Positions 23,230 to 36,544 are shown, numbered from the stretch's first letter. The stretch: 64,000 bases of DNA from Floccularia luteovirens (GCA_009739215.1 VSJF01000008.1:1550001-1614000), one strand, 5' to 3'. The notes: generated from the sequence alone by a model not told the origin. Numbers and translations: made by a program.

Positions 23230-23470
23230 CAAAAGGTTTATCTGTTGGCTTTTATGATTGGCTTCTCTGAGCTTTCATTTTCGCTCCATGGGGTGGTTGG
23301 AATCATTGAACATGGCTGAAATATCAATGTTCCGCGTATCACGTACTGGGAATAGCTATTGTGCAGCATCAAAATCAGATGATGGAAGCATACCAAAACA
23401 TATGCTGTTGAGCTTGAATGTGTTAATGCTCAACCAAGTTCAACCATTCCTGTGTGACTTTGTTTCATAG
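23230..23470 (+). pseudogene. F-box gene 3'-end fragment 2
   Basis: About 190 bases resemble the last F-box exon. GGTTGGAATCATTGAACATGG at 23294 and CAGCATCAAAATCAGATGATGG near 23364 parallel 18786 onward. A small insertion breaks the frame after GAACATGGCTGAAAT, and there is no 5' part. The fragment is followed by spacer and DUF6533 copy B in the same order as the intact block. Confidence 0.7.
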
Positions 23471-23840
23471 GAAATGGTTTGCTTTCTTCCTTAGGATACT
23501 TAGACGATTGATTGATTGTGAATGTTTCCTTTTTCTTGTTTACAGTCTGGTAAGTATGTACTACTCAAAAGTGTAGTATGAAACTTATCGTTACAAAGTT
23601 TTTAGGTGCGAATGACTGTTGTCATAATTATAAGCATCCAAGCTAGGTTTCCGGTAGGGGGAAGGCTTTTTTATTACATTCGCAATCTCGGCTGATATGA
23701 GCAAGGTGGATTATACAGACACATATGCCACATCGTCCACCCATGTTTTGGCCTATACAATGCCCATCCGGTCCCTCCTATTACCGCAAGTCACGAGTCT
23801 TTTGGTCCTTGGAAATCACTCATTATCGACTATGTCGGGA

Positions 23841-25190
23841 TTAACTTCGTTGGTCTCTGACCTCCTCTATATCCTCATCAAATAATGCATCCATGTCTCC
23901 ACCCAAATTGCCAATCAAAAAATCAGAAATGCTCCTTTGGTTCTCGGTGCTGTCTGGATCACTTTTGGTGCGAATGTTTAGTACAAGGCGGGACACTAAG
24001 AGTGACGTGATTGATGTACAGATTTGTGACGACATTTTGCTTTCGGGAAAGGGTGGGGAAGGAACCACAAAGTTCAGAAGGATATTGAGTACGTTGGAAG
24101 TGCCGATAACAAAGAAGTACACGATCCCATCTCTTAAAAAAAGGTGCAATAAGCTAGTAAATTTTTATTATATCAGTGGTGATTCGAAGTTAAGGAGTTG
24201 AGACGTACGGGGCACTGCGACTACTCTTGAAGACTCTATAAGTTTTTCGCAAAGTGAGTACGAAGATACTACTGTCTATAATCAAAGCAGTGGTCCACAG
24301 AGCAACTTCATACATTTCTGTAAACGTCACGGCTACAATCAATCACAATATTTAGACCCACATGAGTTTGTTGTAAGTCCGTTGAGGTCTCCTGACAGGA
24401 CCAAAGGTGAGCTGCACGGAGCTTTCAAGTCTCAAAGTTACTCACCGTGCCGGAGCATTCTGTTAAGTACACCTGCGGCAGCATTTACATAATCAAAGCA
24501 TATAGTAAGGGCTATTTGTGCTGCTATTAGTGTGAGCAAGAAACCAAGGAGTATGCGGTTGCAGTTATACAGCGCATAGACCCTGATAGCCATAATGACT
24601 AATCGTAAATCATTAAAAATTTGATTCTAGTGAATTAAAGTTTGCGGAACATACGTTCACAAACTATATAAACTTAGCTTGAGATTGGTTCGTGAGTGTT
24701 GAAGATGCACAGACGGACCTACCACAAGGAAAATTGCTGTAGCCTCCTTAAAGTTCTGAATTGGACTAGGAGCCCTTTAAATATCATAATCGGAATATAT
24801 TCAAGAGATGGCAAGTAGCATTACTCACAGAATGGCTACAGTCTTAAATCCAGGGAGTAGAGTAACCGTTTTATTAAGTTGTCCACTGACAACTTGAAAG
24901 AATGAAATAAATAACACAATAGCACATTAACTGCTTACCTAGTATGATACATATCATTTGGTAGGCAAGACCCAGATAACGGTTCAGCAAGAAAAGGAGT
25001 ATAGGTCCTGTGAATTTCCGTTTCCATATTCGTTCGACCTTGAACCATTCATATAGGTATATCCATGACAAATGGTTTGACACTACCTCTTGTGGAAACG
25101 TCAAGCCTTAGGATAATGGTTCATTAGGAGAATACAATTAGACTCATTCAACGCACAATAATCATATCCAAGCAAAACCAGTCCAAACAG
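23841..25190 (-). CDS. DUF6533-type multi-pass membrane protein, copy B
   Basis: Paralogue of copy A with the same exon order on the minus strand. The segments are LVLLGYDYCALNE (about 25140-25185), VERIWKRKFTGPILLFLLNR with YLGLAYQM, AIRVYALYNCNRILLGFLLT and LFLRDGIVYFFVIGTSNVLN. Then come SSQICTSITSLLVSRLVLNI and the acidic tail GGDMDALFDEDIEEV, followed by stop at 23841-23843. The first-exon donor present in copy A (CAG|GTGTCT) is changed here (a GTG loss), and a one-base loss lies upstream near 25190, so the N-terminus may be broken. Function is unknown. Confidence 0.5.
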
Positions 25191-26725
25191 CTGAACGTTG
25201 GAAAGTTTATAGTCTCTGGTTGTTTAAACCATCGTTAAAGTCAAAACATAATGCACCATATCAATGAATCATGTACCCACAACTCATAATTAGCCATCTT
25301 CCTATTTGGTAAGGGACTTGACTTATCGATAATCAGGTATTGGAACACTGGGTGTGGTAGTAATTCTTAGATTTGCTCTCGGACCTTTTTATGCACAGCA
25401 GCCATGATCTTCACAGCTATGGATTCCTTGGCTGTGTGAACCTTCTTTGCTTTCGAATGAATGAACTGGGAAACATTGGTGAGGAGTATTTGACAGATGG
25501 GATCCAGAGCTGTGGTTGAAATTTGAGATAGTCATGAATTGCATTGCCTTGATCAAATAACCGGCTGATGTGGCAGTTGTTGAAAAGGAATGTGGTTAAA
25601 TGATCCAAAAGGCGGCAACAGGTGGCAACATCATGATCTAATGAAAAATTTTAGCATATAGACTGTATATGCGTCAAATGCTACTAATTAGGGTTCTTCC
25701 TAGCTTTATTACTTTATTGTATAGCCCGTGGACAAGTAACCACAAGTTTCTTAACTCTTGTTCCGATGATGTTCTCGGATTACGGTATACATAGAATGGA
25801 ATATAATTCTGCTAATACTATATAAGAGTATATGACATCTATAAAATTGTTGGGACCATCTTGACACGTTTGATATACGCGGGTTTATTATAAGTTAGGA
25901 TGCGTCGGCTGTGAATATTTGAATCTTGATCAACCTCTGACACGGCATGTTCGGCGGCTTGAAATCAAACACTCTGACAGCAGAGAAGTTGAGCATAAAA
26001 CCACCTAAAACTAAGTGATATGATGACCTCAATACTAGCTGTATAGTATCCTAGGCAATGGGCTAATGTTTGCTGAGATGTGACGAAGTGGCCGAACCGA
26101 GGAGGTGGCTGAATTACCTTGATCAATATATCGCTGCCCCGGCGTTCCAGTGCTTTTGAAAATAGTTACTGTTCCTCCCATTATGCACCTCCACTGATTT
26201 TATATTCGGCATAGTTACGCGTGTACCATCATCTCTAATTCTACTTGAATTTTCGCGTTCAATGTTTAACCCTCGATAGAACTGTTTGTCTTTCTTCCAA
26301 CGCCTTATCACATACCGAAAGAGGGTGGGAACTTGGGAACCCAAATACTACATATGACATTTATCCCACGATGCGCAATGTTTTTTTTTCACTCCAAGCT
26401 AACCTCATGATAACTACATCTTTGATTATCATTCCAATTTTAGCACTTCGACGAATTCCGGAGGATGTCTTCTCATAGAAGCTAACACTGTGGTGCCGAA
26501 CTCATGGTAACAACCCGCATATGTAAGGTTTAGTGGAGATAATGCTTTTCTGAAGTTCTGAATTCTTTGTGGTCACCTCTCAAATTCGGCCTTAAGTCAT
26601 TCTTTCGTCGGATTCACACCGAGTGTATCCCACACTGTGCCGATCATCGCCTTGTTTTCCACTTTATAAGTGAATGCAGCTGCGCCCAAAGTAGGGTTTA
26701 ATGACTCTCGTCACCTTTGCTGAAC
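25191..26725. other. intergenic, P450-2 upstream
   Basis: No gene is recognised. The left part (to about 25600) is related to 20930-21300 as the end of the duplicated block. A TATAAG at 26665-26670, about 60 bases before the P450-2 ATG, is the probable TATA element. Confidence 0.4.
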
Positions 26726-28861
26726 ATGTCATCTAATCTTATCTTCATAGTGATATTTTGCATTTTCATTATAGTGATATGGAACAAAGTACAATCCCGA
26801 CAACGATTTCCCTTACCGCCTGGACCCCCCGCAGATCCTCTCATAGGACACCTCCGCATCATCCCGACAACCAACCTCGATGGCACACTCTTTGAATGGT
26901 CAAAGATATACGGTAATTCCTTATCAATGGATAACTGAAGCGCTGATTATATGCTTGACTTATGTATAGGTGATGTCATGCAACTTCGAATCCCAGGTCG
27001 TTCCATCATAGCACTGAACAGCTGCGAAGCAGCAACGGATCTGCTTGACAAGAGAAGTCACAACTACAGCGATAGACAACTATTTTCAGTAATGGAAATG
27101 TATTCGAGACCTCATGCTATATGATCCACAATTGACTTCAACTTTTCCAGTGCGGGATGGACGACAACATTATTAGCTAGCTTGGGATATGGTGATCAGT
27201 TTCGCAGGTATAGGAAGATGTTCCAGTATCTCTCCATGAAAAAATGTGGGGCCGTTCGAGAAACCTTGGTTCAAGAGTCACATAAATTATTGAAAAACCT
27301 GCATTCCAATCCTAACGGGCACGACGAACATTTCAAACAGTGGGTGTTTTACACATCAGATTATCCTTGACCATTGACGACATAATACAGGTTCGGAACA
27401 GGCGTGATTGTAACCATTTGCTATGGTCATACCGTGCCTCTCGACTCATCAAATGACCCATATGCTGAGATAGGTAATGCAATTGTGCATGTTTTGACCA
27501 ACATGGGTCCAGTAGGAAACACTGCAGTCGACTTTTTCCCAATCTGTAAGTAATACAATACGTAAGGCTGTTTCTTGTCGTGACTAACTTGTACAACTAG
27601 TAAAATACTTCCCATCTTGGTTCCCTGGAACATATTATGCCAACAATGCTAGACGGTTCCGTCCCACGGTGAATAGAATACTGGAATTCCCATTCAGAGA
27701 AGTTCAGCGAAAGATGGTAGATTCCCTTCTTTCCATTTGATAGCCGGGCTTACGTGCTTTGTTTTGTAGGCAGAAGGAATTGCAAAACCATCTTTTCTAT
27801 CACACCTGCTTGAGAGATTTTATCATCAAGGAGCCGAAAGTGAATTTACAGAACATGATATAAAGGGCGCTGCCATGACGATGTATGCCGCTGGTGCAGA
27901 TACGGTATTGGGATTCATTTTGTACATGAATTAAAAAGACACTGAAATTTTGTGCATGTAGACGGGATCTACACTTTCCGTATTCCTATTAGCAATGGTA
28001 TTATTCCCTGAATGCCAGAAGAAAGCCCAACAGGAACTGGACAAGATTGTAGGTCCTGGACGCTTGCCTACATTTGAGGATCAGCAATTCCTCCCATACG
28101 TTCAAAATCTCATTCTGGAATGCTACCGGTATGCCTACGCAATGTCTTCTAACATCCCACCATGTTGATATGCAAATTCTAGGTGGAATCCTATAGTACC
28201 TTTAGGTATATAGAATCATCTTTTTTGGTAATCACTCATGCGTACCATTATAGCATAGGAGTTCCCCATACTTCTATGGCGGATGATGTCTACCGAGGAA
28301 TGTTCATTCCCAAGGGATCAGTCATAATTGCAAATACAAGGTCATTCACATTTTGCATCGATATTTTCATATTGCTCACTAATGTATGGAACAGGGGAAT
28401 ATTTCTAGACGAGAAAGTCTACGCTAACCCCATGCAATTCAACCCAGATCGATATTCCCCCAAAACTGTAGGTAATGGGGAGCCTGTTCCAACTGCCCAT
28501 TTTGGGTTCGGGAGGAGGTGAGTGCAAGAGCGATTTCTTCGATAGAAAAAATTGATGTTCAAGTAAACAAGAATCTGTCCAGGCCGTTACCTAGCCGATA
28601 TGAGTGTGTTTATCGCAGTTGCTTCCGTTCTGGCCACTTTCAATATCTCCAAGGTCATTGGTGAGGATGGTAAAGAGATCACACCAGAAGTTGAGATGAT
28701 TACGGGATTCACCAGGTGAGATATGATGCATATCAGCGGGACATGATTCAGTCATTAATGAGAACAATGTACTAAATAGCCATCCGAAAGATTATGAATG
28801 TGTGATTACTCCTCGTAATACGAGCTCACTAGCGCTACTAGATGAACTTGGTCAGTTTTAA
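26726..28861 (+). CDS. cytochrome P450 monooxygenase (P450-2)
   Basis: Closest to P450-1 in the window by eye. It has the anchor MSSNLIFIVIFCIFIIVIW and hinge FPLPPGPPADPLIGHLRII. GDVMQLRIPGRSIIALNSCE follows after intron 1, then RRYRKMFQYLSMKK. The I-helix is MYAAGADT (near 27880-27903), the K-helix LECYR, and WNPIVPLG stands between two introns. FNPDRYSPK precedes FGFGRR-ICPGRYLAD (haem Cys in the exon starting near 28574). The C-terminus HPKDYECVITPRN ends at TAA 28859-28861. Introns are GT-AG at the family positions, including the one lost in P450-1. ATG 26726 lies directly before the anchor. No defect was seen. Endoplasmic reticulum location and NADPH-P450 reductase dependence are family knowledge; the substrate is unknown. 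Confidence 0.85.
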
Positions 28862-29955
28862 GTTTTAAATTGTATATTTTCTATAGGTTGCAACTTTGGA
28901 TGAACTAACGAATGCTTCTTACGTCATAGATGTTTGAGTTTACGCTGATAGTTGCGACGGTATAGTATGAGAACACATTTTTATTTACAATAACACATGG
29001 ATAATATAATGTTGGAATCATCCTCTACGAACGTTACTAGCGAGGGCAGAAAGGTTAGACAAAGTGAACAAAAAAAGGCATGAGGACATAATGGACTTAC
29101 AGAATTGTGTACGAGTGGGAGCAGTAATAATTTGGGCTACATGAGTTGTCGTAGGTGTTCCTGATACTGTGATAGGATGGTCATCGTTGATTATTTCTCC
29201 ACGTAAGTTGTTGTTCCATCATACCGTGATCATTTTCTTTTTTTCCAGGTGTCACATACAAGTCACTGCATGTGATGTGGGAGCCCTAACCTTATACGAA
29301 GTCGGGGTTCCTCAACTGATCAAAATTGCAGTGCTTCAAAATTGTAAATCAAAGCGGTGAAAATGGGGTGGTTGCCGTAATTTTAACAATACTTTTGTTG
29401 ACATGTTTCATACTGTATTCTTCAAAACAAGATGCGAATCAAGATGTGTATCTTACAGAACATTCCAGCATCCTATATTTAGTGTTGTGAAGATACATCA
29501 AATTTATTCCCGACGCTAGAGATTATTTTGTCCTTGCCACTGTACCACGAAGACGCTGCAATTGCATGAACTTATCCAAGTAAGCCATACGCGAGGTTAT
29601 TTACATCGTTGATTTGTTGGTGATAGGTTCATCGTTAGTATGTGCCATCCCTGTTTTCCCCAGGTCTTTGACTAAATTATTCGGCAGCAACGAATATCTC
29701 TGTTCCAGCCCTGAACAATACTTCTCGCAGTCTTACGTATGTTTTAAATGGAAATGTTCGGGTGTAGTCGTTGCTCCTTTAAGGTATTTTTCAAGTGATT
29801 TTGATGTGATTTGTATTACAGCCATTCCCACATCTCATCGTTGTCGATCAAAATGATTCTGACGGGAATATGAGTGATACGCGATATGCCTGTATATAAA
29901 GCAGCAGACGTTTAAAGCGATTACTCGTTATTCCTGTGCAGTGAATCGATCTACA
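28862..29955. other. intergenic, P450-3 upstream
   Basis: No complete gene is seen. A minus-strand stretch at about 29105-29200 reads ITVSGTPTTTHVAQIITAPT, which resembles part of a Thr-rich secreted protein but has no neighbours to join. The part from about 29600 is related to 32340-32680 as the shared upstream of the P450-3/P450-4 repeat. Confidence 0.35.
29893..29900 (+). promoter_or_regulatory. TATA box of P450-3
   Basis: TATATAAA in the context GCCTGTATATAAAGCAGCAG lies 56-63 bases before the ATG at 29956. The same context is conserved upstream of P450-4. Confidence 0.6.
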
Positions 29956-32091
29956 ATGCCATCCACATATCTCTATGTTATTCTGACTTTTGCAGCTGCG
30001 CTTTGGCTTAGGAATCGATTTCGGGAACATCCTCCACTACCGCCTGGCCCGCCTGCAGATCCAATAATTGGGCACCTTCGGATCCTACCTTCGAGAGACA
30101 AAGAGAGGAAATTCTATGAATGGTCCAAAAAATATGGTAAATTGGTTAACCCCGAAATATTATGATTTGTCAAATGTTTCTAGGTGGTATTATGCATTTC
30201 AAGGTTCCCGGCCAGTCAATAATCGTTATAAACGATGTCAAGATTGCCATTGAACTACTTGACAAGAGAAGCAGTAATTATAGTGACCGACCCCGATTTG
30301 TTGGATTCGAATTGTATGTAATCCAATACACAGTGTATTTCCAAATTTTGAAAGTGTGAACAGGATGGGCTGGGATCGCATCATAACATTCATTGGATAT
30401 GGGAAGCTATTCCAAAGCCATCGCAGACTCTTTCAGCAATACTTTTCGCGTACTAAATGCCATTCCTATCGGGATATACAGCTACGGGAGTCTCACAAGT
30501 TACTTCTACACCTCGCTCGTAATTCTCAGGATTTTGACGAACATTTAGAACGGTGAATCAACTTGATTGTTTAATATTCTAATTCTCTGCTAAGTATTGT
30601 AGCTTTGCAGCGGGTATCGTTGTTGACATTGCATTTGGTCATACAATCACCTCCGGATATGATGAATATGTACAGATGGGGAAAGATTTGGGATATGCAA
30701 TGAGTAACTGTGGTCCTCCAGGGAACACTCCTGTTGATTTCCTCCCATTCCGTCTGTTCTCATGTTTTAGAGCTTGGAAAATAAACTGATATTGGAGTTA
30801 ACAGTGCAATATTTCCCGTCCTGGTTCCCAGGGACATTTTACGCATATCAAGCGAGACATTTCAGTAAGTATATCAAAAAGTTGCAGGAACGTCCATTCG
30901 AGGTTATTCAGAAAAAAATTGTACGTTGAGTGACAGTACCTTATGTCTGATTAAATTTTTCCACTGAAGCTCTGATGGATAGGCTGATGGTACAGCCAAG
31001 CCGTCCTTCCTCTCCTATCAACTCGATAGATTATATCGGAATGATACCGACAACTCCGAGATTGATGTCCGGGACATAAAGGGATCTGCTGCCGCAATAT
31101 ATGGTGGTGGTTCAGAAACGGTTAGCAAAACCATGACTATAATACATACCTTCATCTGATACTCCTGATGAACATAGACTTGGGCAACAATGTCTATCTT
31201 CGTTTTGGCGATGGTCTTACACCCTGAGTGCCAAATAAAGGCTCAGCAGGAACTTGACTCCGTCGTGGGATCCAAGAGACTTCCAGACTTCGGAGACTGG
31301 GAAAATCTCCCATATATCAACCTGATACTCCAAGAGACTTACAGGTACGCCCTACTATACTTTTCGCCTATGACAGGTCAACCAGAACATTACATTTGTG
31401 GCAGGTGGAACAGTGCAGTCCCAATGGGTACGTCAATCATACTTTTGGTATTTACTTCATCGTACCCTAAAACTTCACAGGAATACCACACCGTTCTGTG
31501 GAAGATGATGTCTACAATGGCATGTTCATTCCCAAAGGCTCGATAATAATCCCAAATACATTGTATGTCCGCAAATTTCATGAATTATACAGTCTGATTC
31601 ACCATGAATGTCCAGTGGGATATCGCACGACGAACAGGTGTATGCGGACCCACTCAAGTTCAATCCAGACCGATACATGCCTAAGCCCATGGGCAATGGG
31701 GAACCATATCCACTGGCCCACTTTGGTTTCGGTCGCAGGTATGTGCTAATTATCGTTCCTGCACTCGAAACTTGATACAGCTTCAATTCTTTAAGGGGGT
31801 GTGCCGGCAAGCACCTTGCCAATGCAAGTATGTTCATAGGGATAGCATCGATTCTATCCGTCTTCTCGATAAAGAAAGCGATTGGAGAAGATGGAAAGGA
31901 GATTACACCTGAAACTGCATTTGTGACAGGGTTTACCAGGTATGATTGCTATAATTTGGACCTTTATTCATTTTCTGAACCTCGATGTTTGCTTTAGTTA
32001 TCCCAAGCCATTTAAATGTAACTTCCAGCCTAGAAGCAACGCAGCTGTGGACTTGTTAGAACAGCTGGAAGACCTCGACTTTGGTAAATAA
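29956..32091 (+). CDS. cytochrome P450 monooxygenase (P450-3)
   Basis: Member of the local P450 family. The anchor MPSTYLYVILTFAAALWL leads to PPLPPGPPADPIIGHLRILP, FYEWSKKYG, then MHFKVPGQSIIVIND and LLDKRSSNYSDRP. The C-helix exon reads GWDRIITFIGYGKLFQSHRR (30364 onward). I-helix IYGGGSET, K-helix LQETYR and WNSAVPMG follow. Then come FNPDRYMPKPMGNGEP and the haem loop FGFGRR-GCAGKHLAN, with Gly-Cys-Ala instead of the Ile-Cys-Pro of the other subgroups. It ends PRSNAAVDLLEQLEDLDFGK and TAA. All introns fit GT-AG. P450-4 next door is almost the same protein. No break was found. Confidence 0.85.
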
Positions 32092-32679
32092 CATGGACTC
32101 CATTGCTTAAGATAATAAATTATTGTTAGTGACCTTCCTAAGATTCAACTAACTATTCCAATCATAATTATGAGGTACAACGATGAGTTTGGGGTAACTA
32201 CAAAACAGTAAGTAAACTGGTATGGAACTGTCACCGATATCAATACATACCTTGTCTTCTCCACATGGAATGTGATTTCGGCGCTCGGCTTCGGAACTCA
32301 ACTCATGAGGCTCTTGACATCTTCGATTTGTTGATGCAATACCAAACTAGGTTTGTTGTTATTATGAGCAAACCATATTTCTCCCAGCTCTTGACCAAAT
32401 TAATTGGCAGTGACGGATATCTCGATTTCAGAATTAAACAGTGCTTCTCGCGATCTTACGCGGGGTCCCAAGTGAAATGGTCTGGGGGTGTCATTGCTCC
32501 TTTAAGGTACTATTTCAGTAACTTCGATATGATTTGTATTACAGCCATTCCCACACCTCATGCATGTTGATCCCATGGATCCTCGCAGAAGCACGAGTGG
32601 TATGCAACATGCCTGTATATAAAGCAGCAGATGTTCAAACCGATTATCTGTGGTTGGCGTGCAACGCAACCGATCTACA
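32092..32679. other. spacer between P450-3 and P450-4
   Basis: This is the 3' flank of P450-3 followed by a duplicated promoter region. A TATATAAA sits at 32617-32624, in the same context and spacing as for P450-3. No gene was seen. Confidence 0.5.
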
Positions 32680-34825
32680 ATGCCTTCCACCTACCTCTAT
32701 GTTATTCTGACTTTGGCAGTAACACTTTACCTTAAGAATCGCCTCCAAAGACGTCCTCCATTACCGCCTGGCCCACCTGCAGATCCCATAATTGGACACC
32801 TTCGGATCCTACCTTCTGAAGATAAGGAGAGGGTATTCTATGAATGGTCTAAAAAATATGGTAAATTGATTCACCCTGATATGTTTTGATTTGTGAAAGG
32901 TATTTCTAGGTGGTATTATGCATTTCAAGGTTCCTGGCCAGTCAATAATCGTTATAAACGATGTCAATATTGCCATTGACCTACTTGACAAGAGAAGCGG
33001 CAATTATAGTGACCGGCCCGGATTTGTTGCATTTGACATGTACGTAATCCCATACTCGCTGTATTTCCAAATTTTAAAAGTGTGAACAGGATGGGCTGGG
33101 ATCGCACCATAACATTCATTGGATATGGGAAGCTGTTCCAAAGCCATCGCAGACTCTTTCAACAATACTTTTCGCGTACTAAATGCCATTCCTATCGGGA
33201 TATACAGCTACGGGAGTCTCACAAGTTACTTCTACACCTCGCACGTAATTCTCAGGATTTTGACGAACATTTAGAACGGTGAATCAACTTGATTGTTTAA
33301 CATTATAATTCTCTGCTAAGTATCGTAGCTTTGCAGCGGGTATCGTTGTTGACATTGCATTTGGTCATACAATTATGTCTGGAGATGATGAATATATGCA
33401 GATGGGAAAAGATTTGGGATATGCGATGAATAACTGTGGTCCCCCAGGAAACACTCCTGTTGATTTCCTACCACTCCGTCCGTTTTTACGTTCTAGAGCT
33501 CGGGAAAAAAAAACTCAAATCATTAGCAGTTCAATATTTCCCGTCCTGGTTCCCAGGGACATTTTACGCGTATCAAGCGAGGTATTTCAAGAAATACATC
33601 AAAAAGTTACATGAATATCCATTCGAGGTTGTTCAGAAACAAATTGTACGCTGAGTTGCATTGTATTTCATCTGGTTGAACTTTGCCGCTGAGGCTCTGG
33701 TTGCAGGCTGATGGTACAGCCAAGCCGTCTTACCTCTCCTATCAACTGGATAGGTTATATCGGAATGACACTAACGACTCCGAGATTGGTGTCCGGGATA
33801 TAAAGGGATCTGCTGCGACAATCTATAGTGCTGGTGCAGAAACTGTTAGCAAAACCATGACTATAATATACACCCTGATCTAATATTTCCGGCAAATACA
33901 GACCTGGTCAACAATGTCTATCTTCGTTCTGGCAATGGTCTTACATCCCGAGTGCCAAATAAAGGCGCAGCAGGAGCTTGACTCCGTCGTGGGATCCAAG
34001 AGACTTCCGGACTTTGGAGACTGGGAAAATCTCCCATACATCAACCTGATACTCCAAGAGACTTACAGGTACGCTCTACTATCCTTTCCAACTATGACAG
34101 GTCAACTGGAATATTGCATTGCGGCAGATGGAACAGTGCAGTCCCAATGGGTATGCTAATCATACTTTTGGTATCTACTTCATTGTACCTAAAGCTTCAC
34201 AGGAATACCACACTGTTCTGTGGAGGATGATGTCTACAATGGCATGTTCATTCCGAAAGGTTCGATAATAATTCCGAATACATTGTATGTCCGCAAACTC
34301 TATGGACTATATTACCTTATTTGTTATGGTTGTCTAGTGGGATGTCACTCGACGAACAGGTGTATGCGGATCCACACAAGTTCAATCCAGATCGATACAT
34401 GCCTAAGCCCCTGGGCAATGGTGAACCATATCCTTTAGCCCACTTTGGTTTCGGTCGCAGGTATGTCACTGTGTTAATTATCGTTCCTGCACTCGAAATT
34501 TAAGGCAGCCCCAATTCTGTTAGGGGGTGTGCCGGCAAACACCTGGCCGATGCAAGTATGTTTATAGGGATAGCATCGATCCTGTCTGTCTTCTCGATAA
34601 AGAAAGTTATTGGGGAAGATGGGAAGGAGATTATACCTGAAGCTGCATTTGCTACAGGGTTTACCAGGTATCATTGCTATAATTTGAACTTTTACCAAAT
34701 TACTGAACTTCGATATCTGCTTTAGTCACCCCAAGCCATTTAAATGTAACTTCCAGCCAAGAAATGACACAGCTACGGACTTGTTAGAACAATTGGAACA
34801 CCTCAATTTCGGTGAGATGACATAG
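32680..34825 (+). CDS. cytochrome P450 monooxygenase (P450-4)
   Basis: Tandem twin of P450-3. The exon encoding GWDRTITFIGYGKLFQSHRR differs from P450-3 by one residue in about 66, and the block from QELDSVVGSKRLPDFGDWEN to LQETYR is the same. It has the anchor MPSTYLYVILTLAVTLYL, hinge PPLPPGPPADPIIGH, I-helix IYSAGAET, FNPDRYMPKPLGNGEP and haem loop FGFGRR-GCAGKHLAD. The C-terminal PRNDTATDLLEQLEHLNFGE ends at TAG 34823-34825. Introns are at the same positions. Differences cluster in the anchor and C-terminus. No break was found, so both copies are probably expressed. Confidence 0.85.
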
Positions 34826-34969
34826 ATTCTATCGTTTAAGATCTATACTCTATAAGAAGTATATTAATATTCTATTAACCTTCCTAAAATTCAACTATTC
34901 CATCCACATTAAGAGATACAATCATGAATTTAGGTTGACTACAGAACAATAAGTAAGTCAGTGCGAAGC

Positions 34970-35260
34970 TGTCACCGACTCATATCGACTGCCTTGTCTT
35001 CTTTGAATGGAAACCCCAAAACTGATCTATCCTCATCAATCACTTTCTGTATTGTCAACGCTGGCAACACTGATACGATTACAACGAAAACACTTTGGTT
35101 GGTTAGGTGGCAACTGGGGCATACTCTAATTGGGTTAGGAATTAAGGACGATGTATCACAATGAATAGTAATACCATCTCCTGACTTAAATGCTTCTAAG
35201 GCCAAACTGAAGAGTCGGAACAGGTTCAACATCCCTACACTAAACCCTACGTACATTCAA
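34970..35260 (-). pseudogene. P450 haem-region remnant
   Basis: The minus-strand sequence aligns with the last exons of P450-5 and P450-6. A block equivalent to RxEPVPTxQFGLGRR (near 35215-35235) is followed by RVCPSCHLTNQSVFVVIVSV with LPALTIQKVIDED, compared with ICPGRHLANQSIFIAIASML in P450-5. The haem motif is CPS rather than CPG and the frame is interrupted, so this is a dead fragment. Confidence 0.6.
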
Positions 35261-36340
35261 ACCCACAAGCGTTTCGCCTCTCTGGACCAGTCCCTATTTC
35301 AAGAATATCAACAGACAAATAAATCCGGTACAACTGCAATACGTAAACTGTTGGATATCTACAAAGATTCAAGAACGTATGCCATCGCGGAACTATGGGA
35401 GAACTGTGCTGTCATCAAAATGTTCGTCGAAGGATTTGATTATACCTTCTGACGCTAAACTTCACTCTTTATTCTACAAGCTCCGCCCTGGGTGATTTCG
35501 CTTCCTCAGGACGAGTTAGAGGGCCTCGTACTTCGTCAGGCACTTTCTCTTGAAGCTCTGTAGGCAATTCATCAGGGAATTTCGTTCGTTATTCTCCCTT
35601 CTCGCTTGGATGACCTCGCTCCACTAGTCTTTTATTTGGCATGGTATTTCAGCTGTGCTGCTTATTCTGATGTAGGATCAACAAGGAAAAGGAGCTAGGA
35701 GTTTGACGTGGCCAGGTTTTATAGGACCTACCAATTTGAATGGGATTACTTTATTCAAGAGGACATTGGGAAATGTGAGACGTCCTTGTAATGGTTCTGT
35801 TCCATTTGCATATGTATGAGAATCTAATGATTAAATCCGAAGAAAAATTTGACCTATAGGATAGGAACATGTTGTCCTACTCAAGAATATCGCTGATGAA
35901 GGGAGTGTTTCTTCTGCGTTGAAAGATGGTCCCCATAGGACAAAGGCCCATGATAAACATCAGGACGAATTAAGCGAGCTTGAGAAGGCATTTTGATATG
36001 AGGATCCAGTCTGGAAATAAAAAGACCGCAACATACCGCAAGCTTCGAATAGAAGCTAATTATGCATCGACATCGGAGGTAATAGGGTTGTGTAGTGTGA
36101 CAGCATAACATTCTTTACCTCACACCCACCACCATCTCAATTCGTCGCTTTCACCGACCCCTAATCTATGTCTTCCTGCAGCTATCCGGACTTTAAATGC
36201 GGCAATTTGACGTTCGAGTTTGAATGCCCAATTGTCGTACTTACTACTAGTACTTGTGTGGTCATGTCATCAGCTAATGGATCCTTGTAGCTGGCCTCGA
36301 CATGTTCTACAGAGGCACTACTATGGGCGTTGTTATCACA
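35261..36340. other. gene-poor, relic-bearing spacer
   Basis: I see no gene in this stretch between two P450 remnants. It contains short open frames only. Confidence 0.35.
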
Positions 36341-36359
36341 ATTTGAATCTTTATTTATT

Positions 36360-36490
36360 TTCTGTTCCTCGCTGCCTGTCTTATTCACCCCAATTATTTA
36401 AATTCAAAGGAGTGACACACCTACAGACTTGGTAGAACACTGGAACACCTCAAGTTTAGTGAATGATACGGATCCCATTGCTTACTCAAG
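36360..36490 (+). pseudogene. P450-3/4-type last-exon remnant
   Basis: TTCACCCCAATTATTTAAAT at about 36389 and ACTTGGTAGAACACTGGAAC at about 36429, then CACCTCAAGTTTAGTGAATG, parallel the last exon of P450-4 (CACCCCAAGCCATTTAAATG ... TTGTTAGAACAATTGGAACA). The middle is deleted and the frame lost. Confidence 0.6.
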
Positions 36491-36544
36491 ATCTGGACGT
36501 GTTAACTAGTCGGACAGAGTTATACAAACATGTATTAAACCTTC

